62,279 nucleotides of DNA, taken from positions 1,648,010-1,710,288 of the forward strand of contig BFEA01000264.1 in the NCBI GenBank assembly GCA_003427395.1. Reading direction: 5' to 3'. Source of the stretch: Chara braunii (taxonomy: Eukaryota > Streptophyta > Charophyceae > Charales > Characeae). The stretch's first letter is position 1. Every line of letters begins with the position of its first letter. The position numbers and the translations under genes were made by a program. Of the stretch, positions 1 through 12,599 are shown one piece after another. A model generated the notes under the pieces. The model was not told the DNA's origin and did no database searches. It worked only from the letters and a program-made list of their open reading frames with translations.

Positions 1-2000
1 GGAACTCAGGGCGCTCAATAAGTTTTGGTGCCTTGAGTTACCTTGGTTTCTTTGGGTTTTCCTGAGTTTTTGCTTCTGAACGAGGGGACAGAGCCGCTCT
101 ACAAGTTTAGGTGGCTCAGTCCCCTTCTGCATTTGTTTTAAGGGAATGAACCTGACAAAGGGGCAGACCCTTTTGTAAGTTCAGGGGGCTTGACCCAATG
201 CCACACACAGGAAGGCTCAGAGAGAAAGAAATCAGGTGGAGAGGCAGACCCTTCTGTAAGTTCAGATGGTTTGACCCAAAGCCTCGCACATGCTGGAACC
301 CAATGGTATAATCGTGTTATATTGTATTATTATTTTATCTAAGAACAGGCTAGTCAGGCGCGGGTTCCATAAGATTGGACAGCCTGACTAAAGTTTATCG
401 TAACTTTAAGAGAGTACAATTAAGAGTACAATGGAAGGTAACTTGGACCGACTGAGCATTGTTTCTAAGATGAATGGCTCAGTCTTACGCCCACCCTAAA
501 GATTAAAGTTTAGAGAGATATATATAACTTGGATATTAAACAGTTCAGGGCGACTAAGCATTGTTTATAAGATGAATGGCTTAGTCACGTGCTCAAAGGA
601 AGAGAAAAGTAGTTGTGCAGCCTGTTCGTGTATACTTGATGGCTGGGTCAAACATGTTCCATAAGATTGGACGGCCTGACTTTATGCCCTATGTAAGCTA
701 TGTAAGCTGGGTATAAGGGAATAAAGCATCAAAAGATCACGAACTATTGTTTGCAAAGTTTGACTTGGGGTGGTGAGAGTACTTACCTTTGTGGTTTGGC
801 CTGCATGTGGCTAAATGAGATCACTACTTAGTTTGGGTTTCAGGTTGACAGGTAGTTGCTTTAGAGACTCGCCACGTGCTAGAGCGATAGGAGTTAGGTC
901 AATTCCTGCATTTTCTGAGCTAAGTTTATTTTTATTTAGATCGATTCTTGCATTTTCTGAAATATTTTTATTATACGTGGCTCTGTATAAATTTTGGTAA
1001 GCTAGTTTCTCTACGGGAAGCGCTCCCGAAATTTCTACAAATCCAGGGAGTTAGTTAATTCTTGACTTTTCAAAGTTCAACTTGTCTGAAGATCATATAT
1101 GACTTAGTAAAAATCTGGAAAGTCTTCTTTTCTAAAGAGAGTGTTGCCCAAAGTTTTGCTAATTTAGGGAGTTAGACAAAATTGAACTTTGAAAACTCAA
1201 AGACTACTTCTGTTTTCATATTCGGGTTGATATAAATTCCGGAAAGGCGCTTTTCCTACGGGAAGCGCTGCCGAAATTTTCTTGATTTAGAGGAGTTGGA
1301 TTATATTTTGACAGGTGGTGATTTTGGCAATCCACCCTTAATAGGGGAGATTCTGCCATTAGTCTACCTTTACTTCGGCCACTTGCTTAGAGGTAGGCTT
1401 GGACTTAGTTGGCGGATAACTTTGAGTGAGATCGTGATATGGGGATTATTCTCCATGAGATTGTAGACTTAGCTTTTGTTTGGCCTGCCTTGTGTTACAT
1501 ATCCTCTTCACCGTCTGATTCAGAATTTGGACTAGTTTCGGCTTGGTCCTACGAGGATCATTTTCTATTATCACTGATAACAGGTCGGTTGTCGATTCAT
1601 CGGTGTACGATTCAACTCTAATCCACCTTTGTCGCTCAACCTAAAGGCTTTAGACCCGTGGCTTGAACTGTTTCATTGTGATTTCACCCGGACTTTACTG
1701 AATGGCCATTTAACTAAGGTACTGAGTATTTATTTTGGGGAGTTGCACAAGAGTGAGGCTTGCATGGATAAAGCAAGGGGTATGAGTATAGAGGATGGTT
1801 GAAGTTCACCCCGTGTAGTGCGTGGACTTTTGTTGAATCTTTTATGTGACTGCAGGTATGGTTGTGGTTCGGCTTTTGGATGTGGCTGCTTGCGGTTACA
1901 TACATACATGGTTGAGAGAAGTCCCACTGTGATTGTGAGAAGTGATCGTCCTATATAAACAAGCCTTATATGTATGTTTATTTGTGTCTTGGGTATGTGC
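1..2000. other. Repeat-rich non-coding DNA, no gene recognised
   Basis: No convincing reading frame was found. The segment is made of diverged short direct repeats. A unit around gcagaccctt..gtaagttcag..ttgaccca occurs near 164 and 244. Another, ttccataagattgga.ggcctga, occurs near 365 and 659. A third, cgact.agcattgttt..aagatgaatgg, occurs near 449 and 551. A fourth, ctacgggaagcgct.ccgaaattt, occurs near 1010 and 1256. The texture resembles the 3' untranslated region of element A (45-48 kb), so it may be the 3' tail of another retroelement; that is inference. A TATA-like sequence (ctatataaac) lies near 1951 but no transcript can be tied to it. Confidence 0.4.
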
Positions 2001-3457
2001 GCGGCTTACTTAGATCGTGCGTAAGGATTAACCTGGTTATGCCTTAAGAGAAAAGGGGGATCCTCTTTTTTCCTTTGCTTCTTGAAGATTTTTATAGTCG
2101 GACGTTGGTCCTTGGACGGGATTCAAGGTCCTTGTCCACGACATCTCAAGCCCTAGACTCTGCGGGGAAGAAATCTACCTCCGTGCAGAGCCTATTTGCC
2201 TCGCCTACCAAGACGCTCAGACCAAAGGTCGGAGGTCTCGTGGCGGCTGCACGACTATTCCTTCAGCCGTGCAATGTCGTGAAGGATTAGACCTTCACGA
2301 CACTTCGAGTCTGACACTTGAGTGTCATAAGCGGTACTCGGATTCACGAGGGACCGCTTGATTATGGGCATTATATAGTACGCCATCATTGCGACTGTTT
2401 GTGTACGCTTGCATTGCGATCGATATGAGTTAGCCCTGTGTCCGCGCGGTTTTATACTAAGCCTCACGCGCGATGCCTATCCGATCTTCGCGCCGGGAAG
2501 TTATGGGAGGGCTACTTAAGGGGCTAAGAGCGTTGTCGCGTCGTTTGTGTCGTGTCATATTGTATGTGTGTGTGTGTGTGTTTTATTTTCGTGTTCTTAA
2601 AGTGGTGTGCGCGTGGTGTGTGGGATGCGTCCTAGTCGACCGACGGCAAGCCGCGCTTGGGACCTCAGTCCCCCAAGATGTCGGTTTGCGTGTGGGTCCG
2701 ATAGGCGTATTACTGCGCGTGCCCCCTATGCTACAGCGAACGAGAAACGCCCTCGGAAGGTCCACCTTTGCGATTGCAACCGAGCAACTTTCGTACTGTG
2801 GACTGGTAGCTCGACGGGGATACGCCCACCGAAGGGAGGTGACAACTCCCGTAAGATAGAGGTAGGTTGTGCCTCGCGTAGGCCGTATCTTGTCGTAGGG
2901 GCTTGCGAGAGGTATGGCTGGCGCACTCGGCCGGAGCGGCCTAAGGAAGCTCAATTTGTGTGTTCGCGACAAGGTTGGTCCAACTCCTGCGTGACGCGGC
3001 CGAGAGGGTCCCGGGCTGCCTCGTGAGGTGCTGGACTGATGCGCTCAAGGTTTGATGGGAGTAGCGTCCCATAGGTGAAATAAAAAGATCGATCACCTGC
3101 ACAAAAGAAGAAACAACCAAAACTGTGCAGACGAGGTCCAAAGGGAAAGGAAAAATGCACACATATGATACAAAAAAAAACATACGGCAGCACACAGTTT
3201 GCACATAGAGTTATGCCTTATAAAACATCATGGACAATAACAAATAGTAATGTCGAAGCAAGCGTGCTGTACGAAATATGACATGTCGAAACGTGTGTGC
3301 ACCCAGAAAGGTTTCACAATGAACCATCTGCATGAAATAAGAAAAATGTGCACTTTCTAATAAGGAAAAAGACCATCCTACAGCGACAAACGGTAAAGGA
3401 ACGTGTCCAAACTACATGATGCGGTCATGCCGCTGACCACGAGCAATCACAAAAAAG
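2001..3457. other. Unassigned intergenic DNA with a GT microsatellite
   Basis: Open frames of 60-139 codons overlap on both strands, with no domain, no codon pattern and no repeat partner elsewhere in the window, so none is called. A purine tract (aagagaaaaggggga) sits near 2046 and a (TG)n microsatellite at about 2562-2582. The 2600-3030 part is GC-rich and resembles a retrotransposon LTR in texture, but I could not find its second copy here. Confidence 0.35.
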
Positions 3458-6394
3458 TCAATGGCGTCCAGCACATATGGGGGGGCTCGTGCTCCGCCGC
3501 TCGCCACTCTCCAAGGTCGCCCGGCGTGCCTCGTGTATCGGCAAGTCCTCCTCTCCGTTAGCCTCCTCTGCAGCGACGTCAGTGTGATCGTCGTAAACCA
3601 CCGTGACGCCATCCAGTATCATCTCCCTCTGCGAAGCCGCTAAGAGGGTGTCCGTGCGACGTCTCCCTCGCATCATCTCCAACCCCTCGGTCTCACCATC
3701 CAGGCGTGATGCTCGTCTGGGTAGCGGTCGCTGTGTCCTTGGAGGCCCCAACACATCTGCCCCGAGGTTATGTGAAACCTCCCTCAATCCGTGAGTCGAT
3801 ACTCGTGCGCCGGGCGCTGCAGATCCACGTCCGCCCGCACACTCAACCTCAGCACCCGACCCGCCACGATGCTCGAACCCAGCAGCATGCACCTCCCTCA
3901 TCGATGATGTGGACGAGCGTCTCCTCCCCAGCCCGGGCTTCCTCTTTCTGGTACCCGCGGTCGACCTCCTCGTGTCGCTCCAAGGAATGTCAGTGCGCCC
4001 AAGTAAAGAAGCCACAGCCCCCGCTGTCGCCTGTCCACGCTCCCGAGGCCTGCCCGCCGCTGAGGTTGGCGTAGTAGGTCGTGTCCCGCGATCTCGTGCC
4101 ACACTGGGAGGGGACTGCGCCGCACCAACTCCCATGGCACCCACCGCTACCGAAGCGTCTGATGGTGGTGTCGGGCTAGCAGGGCCGCATGAAACGGACT
4201 GCACGCGTGGTAGATGTGCTTTGCCTTTCTTTGAGCCGATCCTCACTCCACGTCTCATCTCTGTGAGATCTGTCGCAAGGCACGTGCCCAACTCATCGAC
4301 AGTCATCGCGCCGAACATCAAACTGCCTCGTGGCTGCTGTACGTAACGAGGTGGACGACGCCATGACCGCTGACTGGGTGGTCGAAGTGTGGCTGTCGAT
4401 GAATCATGCCGAATGGGAGGTGGCGCCATGACTCCTGCTCCCTCCTCCTCGCGTGAACCAGGTATAGTCGAGGGCGCACCCACATCTCCATGTACCTCCC
4501 GAACCCTGTCCTCCCTTGTCTCTTCATCTCCCCCCACCGCCGTTGGACTCCCAACTGCCTCCTCCTCCTGCACGTCTCCCCCTGGTACCGCTTCTGGATC
4601 TCCCAGCAAAGCCGTATCTACACTATCGACTACGTGAGGGACCACCGGCTGACCAACATCATCCTCTGGCACAGTGGACTGAACGATTGTCTCGCCGCGC
4701 GCCTCTCTGCCGTGTGGCACTGCAACGACGTCCACATCTCCGTCTGGTGGTGGCAGGACGATGGGTGCGCTGTCGATATCGGGCGCAGGTGCATCGTCCT
4801 CTCTCTCGCGAACCGCATGTGAAATGTGGGCAGCTGCCTCGACGACCAACCCACAAGACTCCAATGTCTGCGCGTGTGCACTACAGATTGAGCCCTCCAT
4901 CTGGTCATCCTCCGCCACATCGTCTCGCACTCCTTCACCCCCAGTCTCTAACTGACGCATGGCCTCCATGTTACGTGCCATGGCCTGTGTGCGTGGGTCA
5001 GCATAGGCTAGGGCCTTGGCCCTTGCGGCCTCCTCCTCATCCTCCCTCGCCTCTCGAGCCATCCGCTCCTCCTCGGTGTCGGGTGCAGGCACTCCCATGT
5101 GAACTGTCTGTGGCCGAGGCCGAACATCCTCGTCGTCGGCCCGTTGCGCAACAATAGACTCACCCTCCGTCATGGATGGCAGAGTGGCCTCTAGGTCGAC
5201 CATGAAATCGCGCATGGACGTTGATTCCAAAGCATGGTCCCCATCGCCAACTGCCTCATCTTGTGGCACCCCCTCATGATGGGCATCATCAAACTGCTCC
5301 GCGTGACCCGCGCTACTACCAGGCAGAGCACCAAGCGTCCCATTGTTCGCTAGCGACCAAGCAACACCTCTGGCCACATCTTCGGTGCCTATCTCTTTGT
5401 TGTCGTCTGTTGGACGATCATGTCCTGCGTCTTCGATCTCCGCTTCCCTTGTCCCCGCACCGGTCGCACCCCTAGATGACGGCGGTGACTCAGAACCTAG
5501 TATGAGTTGTCTCTTTGCGACCTTCGGACCCTTTCGAAGCCGCAGAAGCCTCACACCTCCTCCACGCCCCTCTGAATCCTCGCCGCTGGCTAATAAGCCC
5601 TTGGACCCTCTCTGTGATGGGCTCCTCGCATGCCCGCTATGTCCCCCTCTGCCCCATGTACGGTCGGCGATGAGGTATGAGGAATCGGCTGGACAATAGG
5701 GCTCCCAGATCCGTCCCAGCATCCCTCGACTCCAAACCTGCCCCTAGCTGTGTCCTCGAATAAATCTCTGTCACCGCTACGCCGGCGAACCTCCTCAGGG
5801 TCACTCCAAACGTCATCGTCGTCCTCCGCACGCTGGGCAGCACCAGCGCCGCGGGGGCGGAAACCGTCATCCGCCTCCTCGCGCTCATCTCCACTCGAGT
5901 CATCTCTCGGGTACGGCCTCAAAGTGGCGGCCCGAACCCCGAACACATCCTCAACGGGAGGCGGTGGTGGTGACCCACAAGCATCCCGCCGCCACAACTG
6001 CGCCTGCGCATCGCCGTCCTCCTCGGGTATGTTGTGGTCCACCCCCTCGCATACAGCGTCTGCCTCCAAGCCACCGTCGACATCCAATATGGACTCATCC
6101 TAAGTCCACGGAAGAACCAAACCTCTACCACCGCTCTGAAGAGCCAAAAGTCGCGTGTTGGCCGTGATCTCCACCAACTTCGTGACCTTCGGGAACAGCA
6201 ATCGGTTACGCTTCTTCGTGTGAATACTCTCGTGGATGGCCCAGCTCCGCTTTGCGGGAGAGGAGCACGTCCACATGTACAACACACAAAGAGCGATACG
6301 CTGAAGCTTAGGAGCACAACCGCCATACTGTGACCACCAAAGACCACTCTCAACGGTCTCTTGCTCTCCGACACACATCTTCGTTGCGGCGCGT
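3458..6394 (-). pseudogene. hAT-family transposase, 3' part: dimerisation domain plus very long disordered tail
   Basis: The minus-strand frame entering at 6393 encodes a typical hAT C-terminal dimerisation domain. It shows a WW..YG..P.LQ..A motif at about 6340-6300, CSSPAKRSWA (the usual CSS..ER.WS) and IHTKKRNRL at about 6225-6199, then LVEIT.NTRLL. This domain mediates transposase oligomerisation. An in-frame TAG at 6100 follows, then an acidic stretch (to 5590) and, after a frameshift near 5640-5720, a 755-codon frame ending at 3458. That tail is rich in E, D, R, S, P and G with little predicted fold; the only compact-looking part is near GSLMFGAMTVDEL. Known hAT proteins end shortly after the dimerisation domain, so the ~900-residue tail is unusual. 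The N-terminal BED finger and RNase H-like catalytic core are missing: the gene is cut at 6394 by the repeat starting TGTCGGAGGG. Confidence 0.75.
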
Positions 6395-6830
6395 TGTCGG
6401 AGGGCGCGGTGTCCCGGCCCTCCTCCCTTTGCCAAGTCCCTACCTGGTACCTGGGCTATAGTATGATGTGGACCAGTCCCGGTGGCGTTGCCCTCAGCAA
6501 AAGGGGTGCGCCACAGGACTTCCATTGGTCCACGCAGGCTCGGCGCCCTGCTGTACAGCAGAGCACAACCGGTCTGTGGCCGTGGGAGCCGCCGGGTTCG
6601 CCCTGGGACTCGGAGGTGAGAGGGCTGGCTCATTCTTTTCAACTGCGCGCCGAGCACCCCTCTACTAAGTTATGGGTTAGGTGCAAGGGGGTAGAGGTCG
6701 CTGTCGGGGAAGGAAAATAGAAAAAGAAGAATAGAGCGTCAAATTTAAACTCGATTTCTTTTGTGTGGGGAAATCTGGTGGCCTCAGGTCGCTGTGATGC
6801 TATGGCTTCCTTTCCAATTTTGAATTGCCT

Positions 6831-6839
6831 TCATCATCA

Positions 6840-6907
<68 letters not shown>

Positions 6908-6919
6908 GTTATTATTACT
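6831..6919. repeat. (ATT)n microsatellite in left LTR of A
   Basis: About 28 ATT/TCA trinucleotide units with one GTT interruption. The homologous site in the right LTR (48593-48687) carries a tract of different length and different interruptions. Any long open frame across it encodes only poly-Tyr or poly-Leu and is not a gene. Confidence 0.95.
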
Positions 6920-8081
6920 TAAATTTCCTATTTTCGGTTTTCCGCCTGTCGACCTGTCATTTCGTAGGAATAGGGGCCGCCGATTCGGGTTTTCGGACCG
7001 TAAGTGTGGTCTTATGGTCTCGTTTTACTGACCCCTTGTATATCGCCTGTACCGGACCTGTTCGTCCGAACCTTGCGGTGAGACCCCAAGGGCTAGGTTA
7101 AGGGCAGATAGAGAAAGGCCTGAAGAGAGAAAAATAAGAAAAGGGAGAAAAGGAAGGGAAAATATTGGAAGTCGGGCTTTAGATTTGTGTGTGGGCTCGT
7201 ATTGCCGTTTGGGCGAGACTGTTGCGCGGCGAAATTTTGAAAAGCCATCTTTTTTTTTCCTCTATGATTACGTAGTTTTCGTTTCGCTCGATTGTCCGAT
7301 TCGGTTTGCCTTAGCCTGTCACTTCACAAGAAAGCCAAACGGTTGGAAATTCAGGCTTGAGCTATTTTGTGCGGCCTAAGTGGGACGACCCCTCGTATAG
7401 TGTTTGCTCTGAGCCTGTTCGACTGAGTGCCGCGTTGCAGGACCTCAAAAGAAGGGCGACCCGCGGCCACATTGGTAGGGAGCCTATCACCCTCCCGTGG
7501 AGGGTCATAAGCCCCCTCCTTACCATCAGACACGGGTACCCGTCGTGTATAGGCCAACGCGCACGTCTTGAAGAAAGAAAAATGCTTGTCAGTATCCCGT
7601 TATGGGACTTCAGATATTGGGCTGTGGTCACATCGTGATAATTAGTGGCTTGACGGCGGCATGGCGATTTCGGACCATCGTTGAATTTTCGATTTCGAAT
7701 TAATCAGTTTTTATTTTGCTTTATATTTTTGGAATATTAAGAATTTTAGAGTGCAGGGTCATAGCGAGGTGTGGGGCTATAAAGAGGTGAGGCGAACGAG
7801 CTTTTGGCAGTGAAGCTTCTTCTGCTGTGTTGACGCTGGCCTGAGAAAGCGGTGGATAGTCTGTGGGCATGAGTGTTGAGTCTTGAGCTGTGTATGACTT
7901 GATGGCGACCACGTTGCGTAGCAATGGCCTTTTTGGCTATAGGCCAAGGCACTTGAGGTTCTACTGGAGCTGGGCACCTATGCGTGAAGAGGGTGTTACA
8001 GTGGATGTCTGACTGACTTACAGCAAGAGTGAGGGACAGGCTAGATTGAGAATTAATGTCTACGGGGGAAGAGAGCAAGAG

Positions 8082-8438
8082 ATGAGGGAAGATGCAAAAA
8101 TACCGGGTGTGGTCACCGAGGCTCGTAGCAGGGCGGAACGGAGGTGCCGGCGAGATGGAGTTACCGTGGCGTTACGAGTCACGGTCACTTATCATGAGGA
8201 AGAGACCTCTACGGGTACGACAGAGAGAGAGCAACAAGAACTAGACCGGGACTTAGAGGCTGAGTCCGAAGATAGCGAGGACCTGTCTCAGTCCTGGCAC
8301 GGGCTGGAGCAGTGGAGGAGAGAGCACCCGCCAGCTGAGTCAGTAGAGGACGGACCCGAGGCCAGTTCGGCCCAGGGTGAAACGAGACCGACAGAGGCTA
8401 GGCTATCGAGTGCAGGGGCGAGTAATAGGTGGGACTGA
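8082..8438 (+). CDS. Small ORF inside left LTR of A, unknown product (118 aa)
   Basis: An ATG frame of 118 codons, very hydrophilic and rich in E, R, T, S and Q (EEETSTGTTEREQQELD; SEDSEDLSQSWHGLEQWRRE), with no recognisable domain. The homologous frame at 49861-50256 in the other LTR starts at the same ATG, is also open, and reads 13 codons further. About ten residues differ between the two, so the frame survives but substitutions look mostly non-synonymous, which is compatible with neutral drift. An LTR-encoded protein would be unusual for Gypsy elements. It may be a chance frame in GA-rich DNA. Confidence 0.3.
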   Translation: MREDAKIPGVVTEARSRAERRCRRDGVTVALRVTVTYHEEETSTGTTEREQQELDRDLEAESEDSEDLSQSWHGLEQWRREHPPAESVEDGPEASSAQGETRPTEARLSSAGASNRWD

Positions 8439-11134
8439 GACTCGAGGGACCGTGACGAGTTACACGCGCAGGCATGAGCGACACGTGGCAAGGTTTGGGA
8501 CAGCGAGGAAAAAGTCAGCGGAGAGTAGACACGGAGAGGGCGAAGCAGGACGTGTGCTGGGGTGTGCGACTGACGTCAACTTCCGTTACCACGCTTACGC
8601 GACGTTTTGCGCCTACCGCAGGGGCGAGAAGACAGGGGGAAGAGATCTTGCCAGAATGTGTGGGCAGTGGCTCGAAGAGAGAGGGTAGCCTGAGGTGCAT
8701 GGAGGAAGTCGCCACTTGATCTGTTTGCCTTGCACCAGCTTCGATCTTTTCGTCGCCTTGGGCACAGACCAGCAACCTTTCGCCGGTGCATGGGCTGCAA
8801 TCACCTGCTGGCTGGTATGTGACCACTGAAAAAGTCAAGTCGGACACTCGCGTGACTGATGTCAGAGTCGGCTTGACTCGACATCCTGGGGTCGAGCACG
8901 AAGGGACACGCGTCGCGCCAAGAGAGTCAACGGGACAGAGAGGGAGAGAGAAGAAGAGAGAACTAAACGCGTGTGAGAAGGTGCGAGGCGGTTACGAGAG
9001 AACGCATGCGCTGCACGTGGCGTTCCAAGAAGTACAGAGGTGTGAAACTAGGAGGTCTGCTCAATGCTTCCTCACAGCATTTGAGAGATGAGCCAGTGCA
9101 TGGGGGGGGGACATCGCCCAGGGAGCAATTTTTTTTGAAGTTGTTCCCGCGCGTCAGACTTCCCGGGCCTGTTCTTGATCGCCGTGTGGCATGGCCTAGA
9201 GACCAGCGAACTGAGGGAGTTGGTGCACGCCAGTATGAGGGCCGTCGATCCGTGAGTGGTATCAGTAGGAGAAGGAACGAAAGAGGAGGTTACAGAGGGA
9301 GAGAGAGGGTTAGCGCTTATACGCAGTGCTGGGGAGACGCTCCTACTCATTGCCTGATAGATGAGTCTGTACGCTTGCACCTTCAGGCAACCAATTGGAA
9401 GTTAGTACCTCGGGCCATCCTCGCGAGCTTGGCATGGTCTAAAAGAGCACGAAGAAACCAGCACTTCGAGAGGACGCACGATCCGGATGAGAGTGTTAGC
9501 GCTGATTGACGTCAATGATCGCCCTAGCTCCAGCGTGATGCTTTTGCTGTGAGCAGAGCTCGCATACGTGCTTCTTCAACCATGATGTCACTGAATGCAA
9601 TGGGTGACGTGCTCACTCAGATGAGACCTGATGCGTTTTAATGGTTGTGGGAGAGGATCTCCATCGCGCGTGTATGTACAGGGTCTGAGTTGGTCGAAGA
9701 GGGAGCGTTAGCCATTTGTTTCCAAGTACATGCAAGAGTGATCCGACTCACCTCCCCCGTTGTCGACTAGTGACTATTAGTCGTTGGGCGTCAATTGGCT
9801 ATGGTGAGAAGTCAATGGGGAGGAAGTTTTTGTGGTGTGTGTTAAGAGGGGAGTCTAGGCAGTACAGTTGTCGTCAGAGGCAGTCTTTGCGTTTCATGGG
9901 TGGTACTCACACTATCCGACAATCTTCAGCATTGTCTTGAAAGCAGGGTCATGAGTAGATCATGCGTGAGTTACCAGCGCCATAGCATGTTGTGGGACAA
10001 AGCATCTAAGTAGAGAGAAAAGGTTATCAACGTGGAAAGGCGTATATACACGTCTGGCTTGAGGCTGTTATTATCACCTGGCCTATTTGAAGTTGCTCTT
10101 CTCGCTGGGACTATGGTGTTAGGATACTGCTCAAACCTCCGTCACTGACTCAGAGGATCACATTGAGTAGGGGCGAAGATAAAGCGACATGAATGCTCGA
10201 ACGACCCTCGGGAGGTGATCCAACTTTGAGAAGTGATTGGAACTAGTCTTCCAGTTCAAAATCATTTCACTTCATCTCCAACCGGGCTGATCCGCTGTGA
10301 TCGAACGAGAGTCTGCTTCTGCTAGACTCCATGTTATCCGGGTTGCACTAACGGACAGGTTCTTGAGACAGGAATGGAGAGGTGATTCTCAGTTGACATC
10401 AACGCCATTCTTGCATAAGTGCTGGCTATGAGGTAGCTGTGGACTAGCCAGTGAGTTACGAGACCTTGAGGCACTAGGACGTTCTTGTCTAAATGAGCGC
10501 TACTGATCAGACCAAAAATACGTTGGCAGGAGTTCTGAGCTAAGTAATAATTAACGTATAAATGTTCTTGCCTCTGAAAGCGCTTGTCTCTTGTCAAGAC
10601 TTGGCAGGGTAACGAAATCTCATCTTTATAACTGAGTAGGACCGGAAAGTACCAATTACCTTGTGAGTTACGAGCTCGTCATTAATCGAACCCGCAACTT
10701 GTGAGTAGCTCTCGAGGGTGTTTGCCGTCAGTAAATCGAGTAAACTCGTGGTTGGAAATGCAGGGATCGTCACTTGGGCCTTACGCTAGAAGTCAGTTGA
10801 TAAGATAATGACTAAGTGACAAGAGAACTTGTCTTGCATGCCTTAGTTGCGTGATCCGAAATTTGGCTAGGAGTGGGGATGAAGGCTTCTAGTATGAGCT
10901 GCAGTATTACACAAGAGAGTAAGAGAAAGGTAACAGGTATGGGCCAAGGAACATAATGAGTGGAGTCTGAATCTGTGTGATAATTTTCTCTGGTCTCTCT
11001 TGTGATTTTGGTGATAAGTCAAAATTCTACTCTCAAGTTGTGCGTGGAAATCGGACAAGGACTAAAGTCCTTGATGTCACTATCTTAATCTATGTTTATT
11101 ACCTTGCATACAGCCGTAAGAGCGCTCGACTACA

Positions 11135-12599
11135 GATCCTGAAAAGGGGAAGCACAACGACAACAGATCAGAGCTAGCAAGTGTGATGAGGATGGTCTGC
11201 TAATCAACGCTGACTGACTCTGACCTATTGAATCGGTTTGATGTCGTAAACTATCATTGGGGAAAAAGCGGAATGACACGTTAAAACCAGTTTAAATGTC
11301 TCTGAGTCTCCCCAGGTTTATCTTTCGTCCAATGGGCAGAACGCAACAGGTCCTTAAAAAAGTAATTTACTTATTGGCTAAGTTTCTCCTGGATGGAGAC
11401 TGAGATTGCACTCTGTCCTTACCTAGGGTAATCTTTCTACTCGCTTGGTAAAATCAGGTAGAAAGTGGGGTACGGCCAAAGGCATCAGTGATTTTTTCTT
11501 GTGTTGGGCAAAATCCTTAGTTTGTTCTAGCCTTTCCAATCGCCGCGCATTAGTATCATGGAAAGAGAATGAGCTGCCTTTAGTGAATCTCGATGGTAAG
11601 TTATATCCACTCGAGTCAGTTTCAACCGTTTGCTTTGAAGGACAGAACAACACCGTGAGCGAGGGCATTCTGAGAATTTTTACAGCATTTAGACGAAAAC
11701 GAGACCCATGTTCTGTGGCTACGTTTAGCCGTCACTCCGAGGATTTGCGAGAGCCTGAACAATCTAGCTCCAGTTGTTGTAGTGTTTTTTTTCTAAGTAA
11801 GAGCCCAATTGTGGCTTGCTGGGCTGGAGTCTCGCGTCCACTGAGCCTGCGTGGCCGCAAGTTCCTGCAGTCCTACAAGCTTCACTACGTCCCCTGCTCA
11901 CCTCGATTTGAGAGAGCAGACTACTCACTGTGAGTTATCCTAACGATACTTCTAACTCGGCCTGTTGAAAGAGACTTTTACCAGGTTAACCAATAGTTGC
12001 AGGAGACTGTCACTTAGTCGATTGATGCTGGCCCAGTTGGCTCTGATTGAGCACCTTGTCGAGTGTTCCATTATAGTCTCTCATCGGCACTTCACACGTA
12101 ACTCTTAGAAAAGTCTGAGTACAGCGGTCCATACCGGCACGACCACGAAATAAAACAATCGAATTGACAATCTGGTTTGAGGCGATCAGCATAACAGCAG
12201 ACAATAACTTCCAACTTGATAGGCCCACGGAGAACCATGCAGTAAGGGGACATCTTAGTGACGAAAAGTACAGTAGTTCTAGAAAACGCAAGAACTAGAA
12301 GGACGAGGTTATTCAGAGCATGAAGTGGCAAGAGTCGGTTATGAGAGAAAGTGCAATTCAGAGAATTAAGTTTGAGAGAATATATATAGTATGCATTTTA
12401 CTTTGACGATACGAACGGCAGATTACATAGCGCAGGCTCGTGACTAGAGACATTGTAGTAGATCCGGCCAAAGATTGGTTCGTTAATGGCCGGTGGGTTA
12501 TTACCCTTCAGCAGTAGTCAACGATGTTTACTAGTACTTTGAAAATGTCCCAGGCTGGCATTTGAGCAAGCATCCAAGAGGCACTCAAGTAGCAACACC
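11135..12599. other. 5' leader of element A, no gene recognised
   Basis: The sequence follows the left LTR. A plus-strand frame (about 11445-11933) is open for ~160 codons but lacks an ATG at its head and has no domain. A short match to the plant initiator-Met PBS core (atcagagc) lies at 11167-11174, about 30 bp from the LTR end and without the expected TGG, so I do not call it a PBS. Confidence 0.35.

Larger units (their letters stand above)
6395..11134 (+). repeat. Left LTR of element A (4740 bp)
   Basis: This is a long direct repeat of 48162-53828, aligned end to end with scattered substitutions and small indels (roughly 95% by eye, not computed). It begins TGTCGGAGGG and ends CGACTACA, i.e. 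canonical TG..CA termini. It contains a (TTA)n microsatellite, a shared small ORF and the empty insertion site (ATCA, 10261-10264) of the MITE found in the right copy. A weak similarity (gat.acct.aaaaggggaag) continues after 11134 if about 130 bp of the right copy is skipped. That suggests a deletion at CTAC microhomology, and the true repeat end may lie at about 11154. Confidence 0.8.

Noticed and set aside
6763-7101. Frame with poly-tyrosine or poly-leucine
   Set aside because: Translation of the (ATT)n microsatellite.
11167-11174. Initiator-Met PBS (atcagagc) for element A
   Set aside because: Only eight bases match, TGG is missing and it lies ~30 bp from the LTR end.
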